Assembly (NCBI RefSeq): GCF_000187995.2
Contig: NZ_AEUW02000001.1
Span: 1,302,001 to 1,366,000, forward strand
Length of the DNA stretch: 64,000 nucleotides
DNA from: Streptococcus macacae NCTC 11558
GTDB lineage: Bacteria > Bacillota > Bacilli > Lactobacillales > Streptococcaceae
Reading direction: 5' to 3'
The position numbers and the translations under genes were made by a program. Below the pieces are notes generated by a model. It had not been told where the DNA came from. It ran no database searches and saw nothing but the letters and a program-made list of their open reading frames with translations. Every line of letters starts with the position of its first letter. Within the stretch, counting starts at the first letter, position 1. Below, one piece after another: positions 25,493 through 32,543 of this stretch.

Positions 25493-26539
25493 TCAAATTT
25501 TTAATTTTGCTAAAGCATCATAAAGAAAAGATAAAAATGCTGTGATAGCCTTAGTCACTAGTTTTTTATCTGCTTCTTCATCTGTCATTTGTGATGAATC
25601 TGATTTTTGGCTTGCTGAAACAGCAGATTGTGCTGATTTTTGGCGAGGTGCAGGTCCTCCGCTCCCTGGAACAGTTTTTACTTGCTCAGTAGGATTAGTG
25701 GTGTTTTCTTTATCAGCAATAGGAGTATCTTTAAGAGCAGACGTCTGATTTCCAGATTTCAATTCTTCTTTATGATTGCTATTGCTGTATAACTTGTTGT
25801 AAAGCTCTTTTGAAGGGATACCGCTTCCTACCCAACCTGAAACTAACTGACCTTTATCAATAAACAAAGTCATTGGAGTCGCAAAAATCCCTACTTTATT
25901 CTTGAGAAATTCCTTAGCTGCTATAGTGAAGTCATCTCTGTCCGTATTATAATAATAAAGCTGAGAACCGGTCAAACCGTTAAATTCTTTCAAAATTGGA
26001 GAAAAGTCCCGGCAATAGTGACAAGTCGGACGGCCAATATATAAGGTATAGCTGTTTTCTGTGTCATCAAACATGTGGTAAACATCAGCCATGCTCACCG
26101 CTTTAAAATGAGAGACATTGGCTTCATATTTTTCCGTTGAAATACTTTCTGCTGCTGTATTTTGATTCTCCGAGGATTGCTCAGCTGAGGTATTAGCAGC
26201 AGCTTCCCCTTGAGATAACGGAGACTTTTCATTTTCTGCAGTTTGATCAGATGTCTTTGGTGGGGTTTGCTGTTCAGTATTGTCACCACCATCATTTTCC
26301 TTCTGCTCCTCTTTGTTTTCAGAAGAGGATAAGGCTGAAGCAGTCGTTTCTGTTGTTGACACTGTTTCTTTATTAACAGTAGTAGTGTCACTGCTTTGTA
26401 CTTCTGTCGTTACAGCAGGTGTGCTCATTTCCGTTTTTTCCAAGTTTTCTCCTTGAGATACATCCTCTGCAAAAGCTGCACCGCCTGCTAATAATAGTAT
26501 TGAGGTGGACAATAATAATATGGATTTGCTAAATTTCAT
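25493..26539 (-). CDS. Secreted thioredoxin-like protein, bacteriocin accessory
   Basis: A 348-residue exported protein: signal peptide about 1-24 (cleavage after AFA), a Ser/Thr/Glu/Gln-rich linker to about 135, a thioredoxin-fold domain (about 140-250) with active site PTCHYCRDF (Cys173, Cys176) and cis-Pro in FATPMTLF, and a disordered C-terminal extension. It resembles PedC/BrcD-type bacteriocin transport accessory proteins that promote disulfide formation. It lies beside Cys-containing bacteriocins including a class IIa one. The C-terminal 90-residue extension and long linker are unusual for that family. Confidence 0.82.
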   Translation of the reverse strand: MKFSKSILLLSTSILLLAGGAAFAEDVSQGENLEKTEMSTPAVTTEVQSSDTTTVNKETVSTTETTASALSSSENKEEQKENDGGDNTEQQTPPKTSDQTAENEKSPLSQGEAAANTSAEQSSENQNTAAESISTEKYEANVSHFKAVSMADVYHMFDDTENSYTLYIGRPTCHYCRDFSPILKEFNGLTGSQLYYYNTDRDDFTIAAKEFLKNKVGIFATPMTLFIDKGQLVSGWVGSGIPSKELYNKLYSNSNHKEELKSGNQTSALKDTPIADKENTTNPTEQVKTVPGSGGPAPRQKSAQSAVSASQKSDSSQMTDEEADKKLVTKAITAFLSFLYDALAKLKI

Positions 26540-26611
26540 TCTTGATCATTTTCCTTTCATATAGCTATTAAATTTATTTTTTCGAAGTGTACCAACTGCA
26601 TTCTACGTTTA

Positions 26612-26680
26612 TGCTCAATAAAAATCAAAAGCAAATGAGGAAGCTTACTAAAGGTAGGCTGACGTCATTTGAAGAGTATC
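26612..26680. repeat. Intergenic repeat, copy 3 (inverted)
   Basis: It reads TGCTCAATAAAAATCAAAAGCAAATGAGG to GAAGAGTATCAG, the reverse orientation of copies 1 and 2. It overlaps the 3' end of the broken ORF at 26648. Confidence 0.5.
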
Positions 26681-26802
26681 AGGACTCTGGTTTAGTTCTT
26701 GCCAGGCAAATGCCATCTGCCAAATATTACTTGACGTTAACAGAACCTTAATCCCTAAGAAATGATTATCAAGGCAGAAAGAACAATTAGATATTTTCTC
26801 AT
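26648..26802 (-). pseudogene. Frameshifted small exported ORF behind a LytTR promoter
   Basis: AAAAGGAG precedes ATG at 26802; the frame reads MRKYLIVLSALIIIS and stops at 26755. One frame over, the sequence continues LGIKVLLTSSNIWQMAFAWQ... for 36 residues to 26648. A single-base change in ATTTCTTAGGG would join the two into a 51-residue protein with an N-terminal hydrophobic segment. The last ten residues fall in the intergenic repeat, so the original 3' end may be lost. Family unknown. Confidence 0.45.
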
Positions 26803-26854
26803 AACTAGACACTCCTTTTACAGTTATTTATTGATTAGCCAACTGACAAGATTT

Positions 26855-26921
26855 AGTATAGCACTCTATTTTTGAAATAGAGCAAAATTCCCTGAATGGT
26901 AGCTATTTTAGCCTGAATGGT
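26855..26921 (-). promoter_or_regulatory. LytTR-type direct repeats and -10, operon of the Trx-like gene
   Basis: Two perfect ACCATTCAGG boxes (26912-26921 and 26891-26900) separated by 11 nt, then 30 nt, then TATACT (26855-26860). This fits ComE/BlpR-type regulated promoters, where two direct repeats lie just upstream of a poor -35. Confidence 0.7.
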
Positions 26922-26998
26922 TAAAAAAGGAAGCTCTCGAAAGAGAGTTTCCACTATTACTATCACACTGTTATTGGAAGGTTTAGGATAGTACCAGC

Positions 26999-27088
26999 CT
27001 ATTTATTTTTTTTATCTCGAGATGATTTCCGATACAAAATCGCAAAAACAAGGCCAATAAGGATACCAAAAAGAAAAGGATCTTCCAT
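26999..27088 (-). CDS. 29-residue single-helix membrane peptide
   Basis: MEDPFLFGILIGLVFAILYR followed by a basic tail KSSRDKKNK. GGTGAG lies before the ATG. It is a sister of the 25-residue peptide at 27161 (shared LxxLIGLxxAxxY pattern). The role may be immunity or regulation of the class IIa unit. Small size limits certainty. Confidence 0.45.
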   Translation of the reverse strand: MEDPFLFGILIGLVFAILYRKSSRDKKNK

Positions 27089-27093
27089 AATAC

Positions 27094-27198
27094 TCACCAC
27101 CAATAAGTAACTCCATCACTAGCAGCACCTAGACCAGCTGCAGCCGCAGCTGCAAGCAGACTACTTTTTATTCCAAATACTATAGGCCAAACCAATGG
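27094..27198 (-). pseudogene. C-terminal remnant of a double-glycine bacteriocin
   Basis: An open frame of 34 residues without start codon or leader, containing VWPIVFGIKSSLLAAAAAAG and ending GAASDGVTYWW. Its composition is that of class IIb mature peptides, and VWPIV also occurs in variant B at 18775. It overlaps the neighbouring micro-ORFs, so it is probably a truncated relic. Confidence 0.4.
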
Positions 27199-27238
27199 CT
27201 AGACCAATCAAAAGGCATAGTATATTAGATATAGGCAT
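27161..27238 (-). CDS. 25-residue single-helix membrane peptide
   Basis: MPISNILCLLIGLAIGLAYSIWNKK, one hydrophobic helix and a basic end. GGTGGTG precedes the ATG. The frame is open further upstream to an ATG at 27310 (49 residues), but that start has no ribosome site. It is paralogous in pattern to 26999-27088. Confidence 0.42.
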   Translation of the reverse strand: MPISNILCLLIGLAIGLAYSIWNKK

Positions 27239-27357
27239 ATTAATCACCACCAACTTTTGCATCCTTGTATAACCAATTAATCTTTTTCTGCGTACGAATA
27301 TGGATAACATTAACTGAAAGGGCTATTCTTTTTCAGAATCCACCATAGATAAACTAG

Positions 27358-27654
27358 CTAGTATCCATATCTAATATTTGATAAATCTCTCAATTTCTTT
27401 AATTGACTAGACTGATGATTTGATAAAAGAATACCATTTTCTGTCACTATACGGGAAATGTCAACATTCATTCGGCTTAATATAAATGGGATTGAAATTT
27501 TTGGATTTTTTACTTCTTCCTTATACTGAAATAATATATTTTGCAAAGGCTGACTATTTCTATCTTCCTTTAGCTCACCTAATAATGCTTCAATGATCAC
27601 TACTGCCTGCTCTTTTCTAGTTTTACCATCTGAAAACCATTTCAGTTTAGCCAT
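27358..27654 (-). CDS. Bacteriocin immunity protein, EntA-immunity type
   Basis: A 98-residue soluble, helical protein ending NGILLSNHQSSQLKKLRDL-SNIRYGY, the signature C-terminus of the enterocin A immunity family (four-helix bundle). Such proteins protect the producer from class IIa bacteriocins by binding the bacteriocin/mannose-PTS complex. The start overlaps the stop of the class IIa gene (TAATG), so the two are translationally coupled and functionally paired. Confidence 0.88.
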   Translation of the reverse strand: MAKLKWFSDGKTRKEQAVVIIEALLGELKEDRNSQPLQNILFQYKEEVKNPKISIPFILSRMNVDISRIVTENGILLSNHQSSQLKKLRDLSNIRYGY

Positions 27655-27866
27655 TAAATAACTCCTCCTGAGTGCCAGCCAGCTTTGCCATCAGTAGCCC
27701 AATTCATTGCTGAATTATTTAGGATAGTTGTAATAGCTGTTCCCCAGTCCGTTGTACATCCTTTTTTAGTGCAAGTAACCCCATTTCCATAGTAAGTTCC
27801 ACCTTCAATAATTGAAAGGGCTTCCTTATCCATTACTTCAAATTGTTCAAATACTGGTGTATTCAT
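27654..27866 (-). CDS. Class IIa (pediocin-like) bacteriocin precursor
   Basis: A 70-residue precursor: leader MNTPVFEQFEVMDKEALSIIEGG (23) and a 47-residue mature peptide starting TYYGNGVTCTKKGCTTDWG. YGNGV followed by C-x4-C is the pediocin box; a central amphipathic helix (TAITTILNNSAMNW) and hairpin tail GKAGWHSGGVI follow. One disulfide is expected. Class IIa peptides kill through ManMN permeases. The leader is of the local Nlm type, so the usual exporter is the likely one. Confidence 0.93.
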   Translation of the reverse strand: MNTPVFEQFEVMDKEALSIIEGGTYYGNGVTCTKKGCTTDWGTAITTILNNSAMNWATDGKAGWHSGGVI

Positions 27867-28076
27867 AGTATAGTACTTCTTTTTCTTTTTAATGTTTTAT
27901 CTGCTTGGCTAACCGATGATATTACCCCAATTTTCAAACCATACCCGCCTGTATCACGACTGGTCGTTATTTTGCCATGAGCAGGACAAACAGCTACAAT
28001 GGCTGTTTATCCTAAACTCTAGAATACTGAGTAGTGTACAGTAACTATTTTTTATCTGTTATTTTACAATACAAAT

Positions 28077-28247
28077 CTACCTTTTCTTCCAAAATTTTAC
28101 TACTAGACCAGCTAAATACAGTAATATACCAATAATTGCAAGCGCTATTTACCATAAATAATTTGAAGTCATTAAAACTGCGGTACCTAGAAACAGGACT
28201 ATCAACGTACATAGAACGGTGATATTTTCCCATTTGTATAAATACCT
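28077..28247 (-). pseudogene. Broken small membrane (immunity-like) gene
   Basis: One frame encodes two hydrophobic helices, TVLCTLIVLFLGTAVLMTS and IALAIIGILLYLAGLVVKFW-KKR, separated by an in-frame TAA and lacking a start in frame. A different frame with an ATG at 28233 gives unrelated residues. I read it as a decayed two-helix immunity protein following the intact one at 28248. Confidence 0.45.
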
Positions 28248-28418
28248 TTACTCTATAAATGTTATTATAAGCTCAAATAAGTAATAGCTAAATAATATCA
28301 TGAATAAAACAACAATAAACGAATAAAATTGCTTATCATTGAACCATTTTCTTTTTTTTAAATAAACTGAAATTAATAAAAAGAAGAAAAAGATAATAAC
28401 TTTAATAATGAGTTCCAT
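28248..28418 (-). CDS. Small two-helix membrane protein, likely immunity
   Basis: A 56-residue protein starting MELIIKVIIFFFFLLISVYL, polar link KKRKWFNDKQ, second helix FIVVLFMILFSYYLFELII. It follows the KSGIFK bacteriocin gene by 17 nt and probably confers immunity to the 28436/28635 peptide pair. The ribosome site is weak. Confidence 0.6.
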   Translation of the reverse strand: MELIIKVIIFFFFLLISVYLKKRKWFNDKQFYSFIVVLFMILFSYYLFELIITFIE

Positions 28419-28435
28419 AGAAGTTAGTTATAGTC

Positions 28436-28624
28436 CTAGAAAAAAGATTCTACAACACCTACTGCGCATCCTGCTGCCATGCCAGCAGGTCCGCCCCATA
28501 CCCCAAGCAAGGCATCGCCAGCACAATAGCCCGCAGCTTTGAAAATTCCAGACTTCCCTCCTTCAATTTGTGATAATTCATCTTCAGTCAAACTTTTATA
28601 GTCCATATAATCATTTTTAAGCAT
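28436..28624 (-). CDS. Double-glycine bacteriocin peptide (KSGIFKAAG type)
   Basis: A 62-residue precursor: leader MLKNDYMDYKSLTEDELSQIEGG, mature 39 residues starting KSGIFKAAGYCAGDALLG with GxxxG motifs and two Cys, ending GVVESFF. The ribosome site AGGAGG lies 6 nt before the ATG. Only 10 nt separate it from the upstream YNCTG peptide, so they are probably the two halves of a class IIb bacteriocin. Confidence 0.85.
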   Translation of the reverse strand: MLKNDYMDYKSLTEDELSQIEGGKSGIFKAAGYCAGDALLGVWGGPAGMAAGCAVGVVESFF

Positions 28625-28634
28625 AAGATACCTC

Positions 28635-28862
28635 CTAGAAAAATCGAGAACTTAATTGTCCACCAACACATTTCAACCCACCTGCAATAACACCAACATG
28701 AGCTCCAACAAATGCTCCAACCGGTCCGCCAGCTAAGGCACCTCCAGCGGTTCCACTAGCAACTCCAGTCACAAAATCTCCAGTACAGTTATATCCACCT
28801 TCAACAACAGAAAGCGCTTCATTATCCATTACGTCAAATTGTTCAAATACTTGTGTATTCAT
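28635..28862 (-). CDS. Double-glycine bacteriocin peptide (YNCTGDF type)
   Basis: A 75-residue precursor: leader MNTQVFEQFDVMDNEALSVVEGG, 52-residue mature peptide starting YNCTGDFVTGVASGTAGGA, Gly/Ala-rich with a second Cys in LKCVGGQ. It is first gene of an operon driven by the regulatory cassette at 28912-29150. The leader hairpin TTGTC...GACAA lies before the ribosome site. Confidence 0.87.
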   Translation of the reverse strand: MNTQVFEQFDVMDNEALSVVEGGYNCTGDFVTGVASGTAGGALAGGPVGAFVGAHVGVIAGGLKCVGGQLSSRFF

Positions 28863-29303
28863 AGTATAATACCTCTTTTTCTTTTTAATGTTTTGTCTGC
28901 TTGGCCAACCGACAAGTAAAATATTTTACACTATTATCTTACCATTTTAATTTACGGTTTTTGAAAATTCGTAAATATGAAAATAATAAAAAAAATAATT
29001 TGCATATTTGCGAATAATCTGCTTGTCCAATCTCGCAAATATAATAAGTGCTTTTAGCTACTGCCTTATTATCCTAAAGATAATCGCTTGACTGAGCTAA
29101 AAAAGCTAACCTTTGCTAAGAAGAACAGTAGCTATTTTGCCCTGAATGGTAACAAAAATAGAGTTTAGAACAAAAATAATCTCAAGCTCCCTTTCCTCCA
29201 CCATCAATTCTGGAAAACATATCTATTCTTCGCATTTCATTTCCCTCGTAAACATTTACTCAACGACGAAGAAGAACTTACGGTTCGTTTCTAATGATGG
29301 TCA
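28863..29303. other. Duplicated regulatory cassette, copy A, plus spacer
   Basis: 28912-29150 is homologous to 30776-31015. It holds the leader hairpin, TAAGATAATAG (-10 at 28933-28938), TTTACG (28970-28975, 31 nt upstream of it), a TTTGCGA/TCGCAAA hairpin and a LytTR-type pair (29120-29150). 29151-29303 shows nothing. Confidence 0.65.
29120..29150 (-). promoter_or_regulatory. LytTR-type direct-repeat pair
   Basis: Reverse strand ACCATTCAGG (29141-29150), 11 nt GCAAAATAGCT, ACTGTTCTTC (29120-29129). The spacer is the same as in the copy at 30985. It lies about 260 nt before the first bacteriocin gene. Confidence 0.62.
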
Positions 29304-29732
29304 TTAGAAATGCTTATTTCTAATATTTTCAATTTCCAAATCTACTAAGGTACCTATAGCAATTAAAAACATAAGCACAAGATACACATCAATAAAATGA
29401 GCTTGAGTCGTTATACTGGTGTAAAGATTTATGGCAGCCATAGCGATAAAGCCAAGCGTATAAATCACTAATGTTTCCTTTTTTTCATAAAGGCGAGTGG
29501 TTTTAACAGATTGCTTATTTTTTCTAACTTTTCCAGAAATCCATTCTGCTAGCACACAAAGGAATATTATAAATATAAAAATAAGGCTAGGGTCAATAAA
29601 ATGCATTCCTTTTTTTAGACTTATATACCCCTTCATAAGCGTAATGGCGATAAAAACACAGGTAACTACAATTAGCTCCTTTTTTCTTTCCCGCAGATGA
29701 TTAACAGTAGTAAACGGTTCATCTCTTTTCAT
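29304..29732 (-). CDS. Four-helix membrane protein with internal repeat, likely immunity
   Basis: A 142-residue protein. After a charged N-terminus (MKRDEPFTTVNHLRERKK) come four hydrophobic segments arranged as two similar halves, each with a HFIDxxLxxxF motif, which suggests an internal duplication of a two-helix unit. GAGG lies 6 nt before ATG 29732; the longer frame from 29804 is less likely. It follows the DRRLG bacteriocin gene. Confidence 0.6.
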   Translation of the reverse strand: MKRDEPFTTVNHLRERKKELIVVTCVFIAITLMKGYISLKKGMHFIDPSLIFIFIIFLCVLAEWISGKVRKNKQSVKTTRLYEKKETLVIYTLGFIAMAAINLYTSITTQAHFIDVYLVLMFLIAIGTLVDLEIENIRNKHF

Positions 29733-29856
29733 TAGTATCCTCTTTTTGTTTCTATTTTTATACACATATTTGGCCATAACATCAATATATTTAAGACATA
29801 ACAACTAAAAACAAAGGGAAAGCTAGCCTCTCCCTTTATCTTATCTATTAAATAAA

Positions 29857-30075
29857 CTAACCACCAATCACATAACCCCAATATCCACTATATGCACCTG
29901 CACCCGCTGCACAAGCTGCTACTACCCAGGGGCCTCCTAAAGAACAGGCTTTCGCTCCTTCCACAGCACCCATTGCAGCTGATATTACTGCATTTCCCAA
30001 CCTACGATCTCCTCCGGTAATTGAAGATAATTCTATATTTTTTAGTTCAGTAAATTTTTGATTAATATTTTTCAT
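29857..30075 (-). CDS. Double-glycine bacteriocin peptide (DRRLGNAV type)
   Basis: A 72-residue precursor: leader MKNINQKFTELKNIELSSITGG (22), mature 50 residues starting DRRLGNAVISAAMGAVEGA with two Cys and ending GAYSGYWGYVIGG. The leader differs from the MNTQ series but keeps the L-x4-ITGG cleavage pattern. GGAGGAAG lies before the ATG. It may act with the NlmA-like peptide upstream, which is broken. Confidence 0.84.
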   Translation of the reverse strand: MKNINQKFTELKNIELSSITGGDRRLGNAVISAAMGAVEGAKACSLGGPWVVAACAAGAGAYSGYWGYVIGG

Positions 30076-30089
30076 TGTTAAACTTCCTC

Positions 30090-30479
30090 CTACTTATGTT
30101 TTAAAGTCTTTGCTATAACATTATTGGAGCAAAGAACATAGCCGATGGTATAAACTGTTATAAAAACGTGTATATAAAAGAAAATAGAAAAATGAGATTC
30201 ATGGTTGATAACAATCATACTGATTACAATGATAGCTAGAGTAATCATAACTAATGCTGTTTTTTTAATAAATTTACCAAATAATTGAAAGGTTTCTCTA
30301 AGATTGATATTTGAATGTTCTTTTCGACATAAATAGTGAATTAATAACTCAAGTAAATTACTTCCAATAACCAAAACAGCTATTTTCTTTATTGAAATAT
30401 CCAATACAATACCAGAGAACTCAATTAACAAATCAGAAAGTGACAAAGCTACAACTATTCTAGTGATATTTTCCTTCAT
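30090..30479 (-). CDS. Four-helix membrane protein, possible immunity
   Basis: A 129-residue protein with about four hydrophobic segments (6-25, 32-48, 70-92, 96-118) and basic loops (CRKEHSNINLRE, KFIKK). It sits between the broken NlmA-like gene and the DRRLG peptide gene in one operon, so an immunity role is inferred. No named family recognised. Confidence 0.6.
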   Translation of the reverse strand: MKENITRIVVALSLSDLLIEFSGIVLDISIKKIAVLVIGSNLLELLIHYLCRKEHSNINLRETFQLFGKFIKKTALVMITLAIIVISMIVINHESHFSIFFYIHVFITVYTIGYVLCSNNVIAKTLKHK

Positions 30480-30498
30480 TTCACTACCTCTTTATGGA

Positions 30499-30721
30499 TT
30501 AAACGGAAGTTGCGATCGCCCATGCTCCCGTACACCACTGGGAACCTAATATACCTCCAGCCCAAGTTCCTGCTCCAGGAGCAATCAAACTACCAATAGC
30601 AAGCTCCACTAGCTGTACAAATAGCACCTGCACGAGCTAGATCACCAGCCGATATTTTGCTTCCACCTTCAACAGCGGCAAGCTCTTGAGCATTCATTAC
30701 TTCAAACTTTTCAATTGTCAT
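30499..30721 (-). pseudogene. Frameshifted NlmA-like (mutacin IV type) bacteriocin gene
   Basis: The leader MTIEKFEVMNAQELAAVEGG is followed by SKISAGDLARAGAICTASGA and a stop near 30590 after the out-of-frame residues CYW. If one T in GAGCTTGCTATTGG (about 30600) is removed, the frame continues AIGSLIAPGAGTW... to GTAWAIATSV-like residues and stops at 30499. The joined mature peptide has ICTASGAAIG and a C-terminal Trp-rich end, closely patterned on S. mutans NlmA (ICATASAAIG). It is a true frameshift or a sequencing error. Confidence 0.75.
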
Positions 30722-30984
30722 TGTATCACAACAAACTCTTTTTTCTTTTTTAGTATTTTTGTCTGCTTGATCAACCGACAAGTAAAATATTTTACACTAT
30801 TATCTTACCACTTTAATTTACGGTTTTTAATAATTCGTAAATATGAAAATAATAAAAAAATAATTTGCATATTTACGAATAGTCTACTTGTCCAATCTCG
30901 AAAATATGATAAGTGCTTTTAGCTGTTACTTTGTTATCATAAAGATAGCCACTTGACTAAGCGAAAAAGACTAATATTTGCTAA

Positions 30985-31015
30985 GAAGAACAGTAGCTAT
31001 TTTGCCCTGAACCGT
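30985..31015 (-). promoter_or_regulatory. LytTR-type direct-repeat pair
   Basis: Reverse strand ACGGTTCAGG (31006-31015), 11 nt, ACTGTTCTTC (30985-30994), head of the NlmA-like operon. Confidence 0.6.
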
Positions 31016-31090
31016 CATTTTTCTCTCATTTACAGCAAAGATAATGTTGCTCCCTGTAACTAAAAAAACACGTTAATCAGCACAACAAAA

Positions 31091-31125
31091 AACCTCTCTC
31101 TAAAATTCAGTTTAAGAGAAAGGTT
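31091..31125 (-). terminator. Terminator of the der operon
   Basis: AACCTCTCTCT / AGAGAAAGGTT stem followed on the reverse strand by a T run. Confidence 0.75.
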
Positions 31126-31221
31126 CCTTTACTTATACATCTTTTAACAAAGAAAAATACAGAAAGAATTTTGAACTTTGCCAATTCTTCTGCGTCTTCC
31201 AATAAAACATAACGGTTCCTG

Positions 31222-32532
31222 CTATTTTCTTCTTCTTGCGATTAAGTGAATAGGGGTTCCTTCAAATACAAAAGCCTTACGAATTTGATTTTCTAAAAAG
31301 CGCAGGTAGGAAAAGTGCATCAGCTCTTCTTCATTGACAAAAATAACAAAGGTTGGCGGCTTGACTGATACTTGAGTGGCATAAAAAATCTTCAGCCGTT
31401 TCCCCTTATCTGTCGGTGTTGGGTTAACTGCAACAGCATCCATAATCACTTCGTTTAAAACAGCCGAAGGAATGCGGGTGTTTTGACTTTGACTGATTTG
31501 CTTAATCATATCCGGCAGCTTATGAAGACGCTGTTTCGTAAGAGCTGATACAAAAACAATCGGTGCATAGGGAATATATTGAAACTGCTCACGAATATCG
31601 GTCTCCCACTGAGCCATTGTATGATTGTCTTTTTTAATAGTATCCCATTTGTTAACAAGGATAACAATTCCCTTACCAGCTTCATGGGCAAATCCAGCTA
31701 TACGCTTATCATACTCACGAATTCCTTCTTCAGCATTTATTACCATTAGGACAATATCAGAACGATCAATAGCCCGCTTAGCACGCATCACTGAATATTT
31801 TTCTGTATTTTCATAGACTTTACCTGATTTACGCATACCTGCAGTATCAATCATCGTAAATTCCTGCCCCTGTGCATCTGTGAAAGTCGTATCAATAGCA
31901 TCACGTGTAGTCCCTGCTAGCGGTGATGCAATCACGCGCTCTTCACCAAGAATAGCATTAATGAGACTTGATTTACCGACATTGGGACGTCCAATCAAAC
32001 TAAACTTAATCCTATCTGGATTTTCTTCTTCTGTCTGTATTGGCAGACTTTCTATAATCTTGTCCAAGAGATCTCCTGTACCAATACCGTGTACAGAAGA
32101 AACAGGATAAGGATCTCCAAGGCCCAAAGCATAAAAATCATAGATATCATTACGCATTTCAGGATTATCTACCTTATTAACGGCTAAAATAACAGGTTTA
32201 TGTGTACGGTAAAGAATCTTTGCCACATATTCATCTGCATCTGTCACGCCTTCTTTAGCAGATACCACAAAAACAATGACATCAGCCTCTGTTATCGCAA
32301 TATCAGCTTGATGCTTAATTTGCTCCATAAAAGGCGCATCAACATCATCAATGCCCCCTGTATCAATGATTGAAAATTGGCGATTAAGCCAGTTGGCATT
32401 AGCATAAATACGATCGCGCGTGACCCCTTCAACGTCTTCAACAATAGAAATACGTTCACCAGCAATACGATTAAAAAGCATGGATTTGCCAACATTAGGA
32501 CGTCCAACAATAGCAACAGTTGGTAAAGACAT
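31222..32532 (-). CDS. der: Ribosome assembly GTPase Der (EngA)
   Basis: A 436-residue tandem-GTPase protein needed for 50S maturation. Two G domains each carry GRPNVGKS (about 9-16 and 182-189), with DTGG/DTAG and NKVD/NKWD motifs, followed by the C-terminal KH-like domain. It ends the nrdR-dnaB-dnaI-der gene group and has a GGAGA ribosome site. Confidence 0.96.
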   Translation of the reverse strand: MSLPTVAIVGRPNVGKSMLFNRIAGERISIVEDVEGVTRDRIYANANWLNRQFSIIDTGGIDDVDAPFMEQIKHQADIAITEADVIVFVVSAKEGVTDADEYVAKILYRTHKPVILAVNKVDNPEMRNDIYDFYALGLGDPYPVSSVHGIGTGDLLDKIIESLPIQTEEENPDRIKFSLIGRPNVGKSSLINAILGEERVIASPLAGTTRDAIDTTFTDAQGQEFTMIDTAGMRKSGKVYENTEKYSVMRAKRAIDRSDIVLMVINAEEGIREYDKRIAGFAHEAGKGIVILVNKWDTIKKDNHTMAQWETDIREQFQYIPYAPIVFVSALTKQRLHKLPDMIKQISQSQNTRIPSAVLNEVIMDAVAVNPTPTDKGKRLKIFYATQVSVKPPTFVIFVNEEELMHFSYLRFLENQIRKAFVFEGTPIHLIARRRK

Positions 32533-32543
32533 TATCTCTCCTT

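Larger units (their letters stand above)
26540..26998. other. Intergenic region with repeat, broken ORF and LytTR promoter
   Basis: In reverse-strand order: direct-repeat pair (26891-26921), -10 TATACT (26855-26860), a broken small ORF (26648-26802), the intergenic repeat copy 3, then the Trx-like gene start region. Confidence 0.55.
30722..31221. other. Duplicated regulatory cassette, copy B, and spacer to der
   Basis: 30776-31015 mirrors 28912-29150: leader hairpin, GATAAT (30799-30804), TTTACG 31 nt upstream (30836-30841) and a LytTR-type pair (30985-31015). 31091-31125 is the der terminator. No comCDE genes are here. Confidence 0.65.

Noticed and set aside
28045-28233. 62-residue frame MGKYHRSMYVDS...
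   Set aside because: Composition is not protein-like; the other frame encodes two clear membrane helices (called as a pseudogene).
28940-29010. 17-codon hydrophobic frame MQIIFFIIF... inside the regulatory cassette
   Set aside because: The homologous copy at 30810-30870 has a different frame and residues, so it is not conserved as a peptide.
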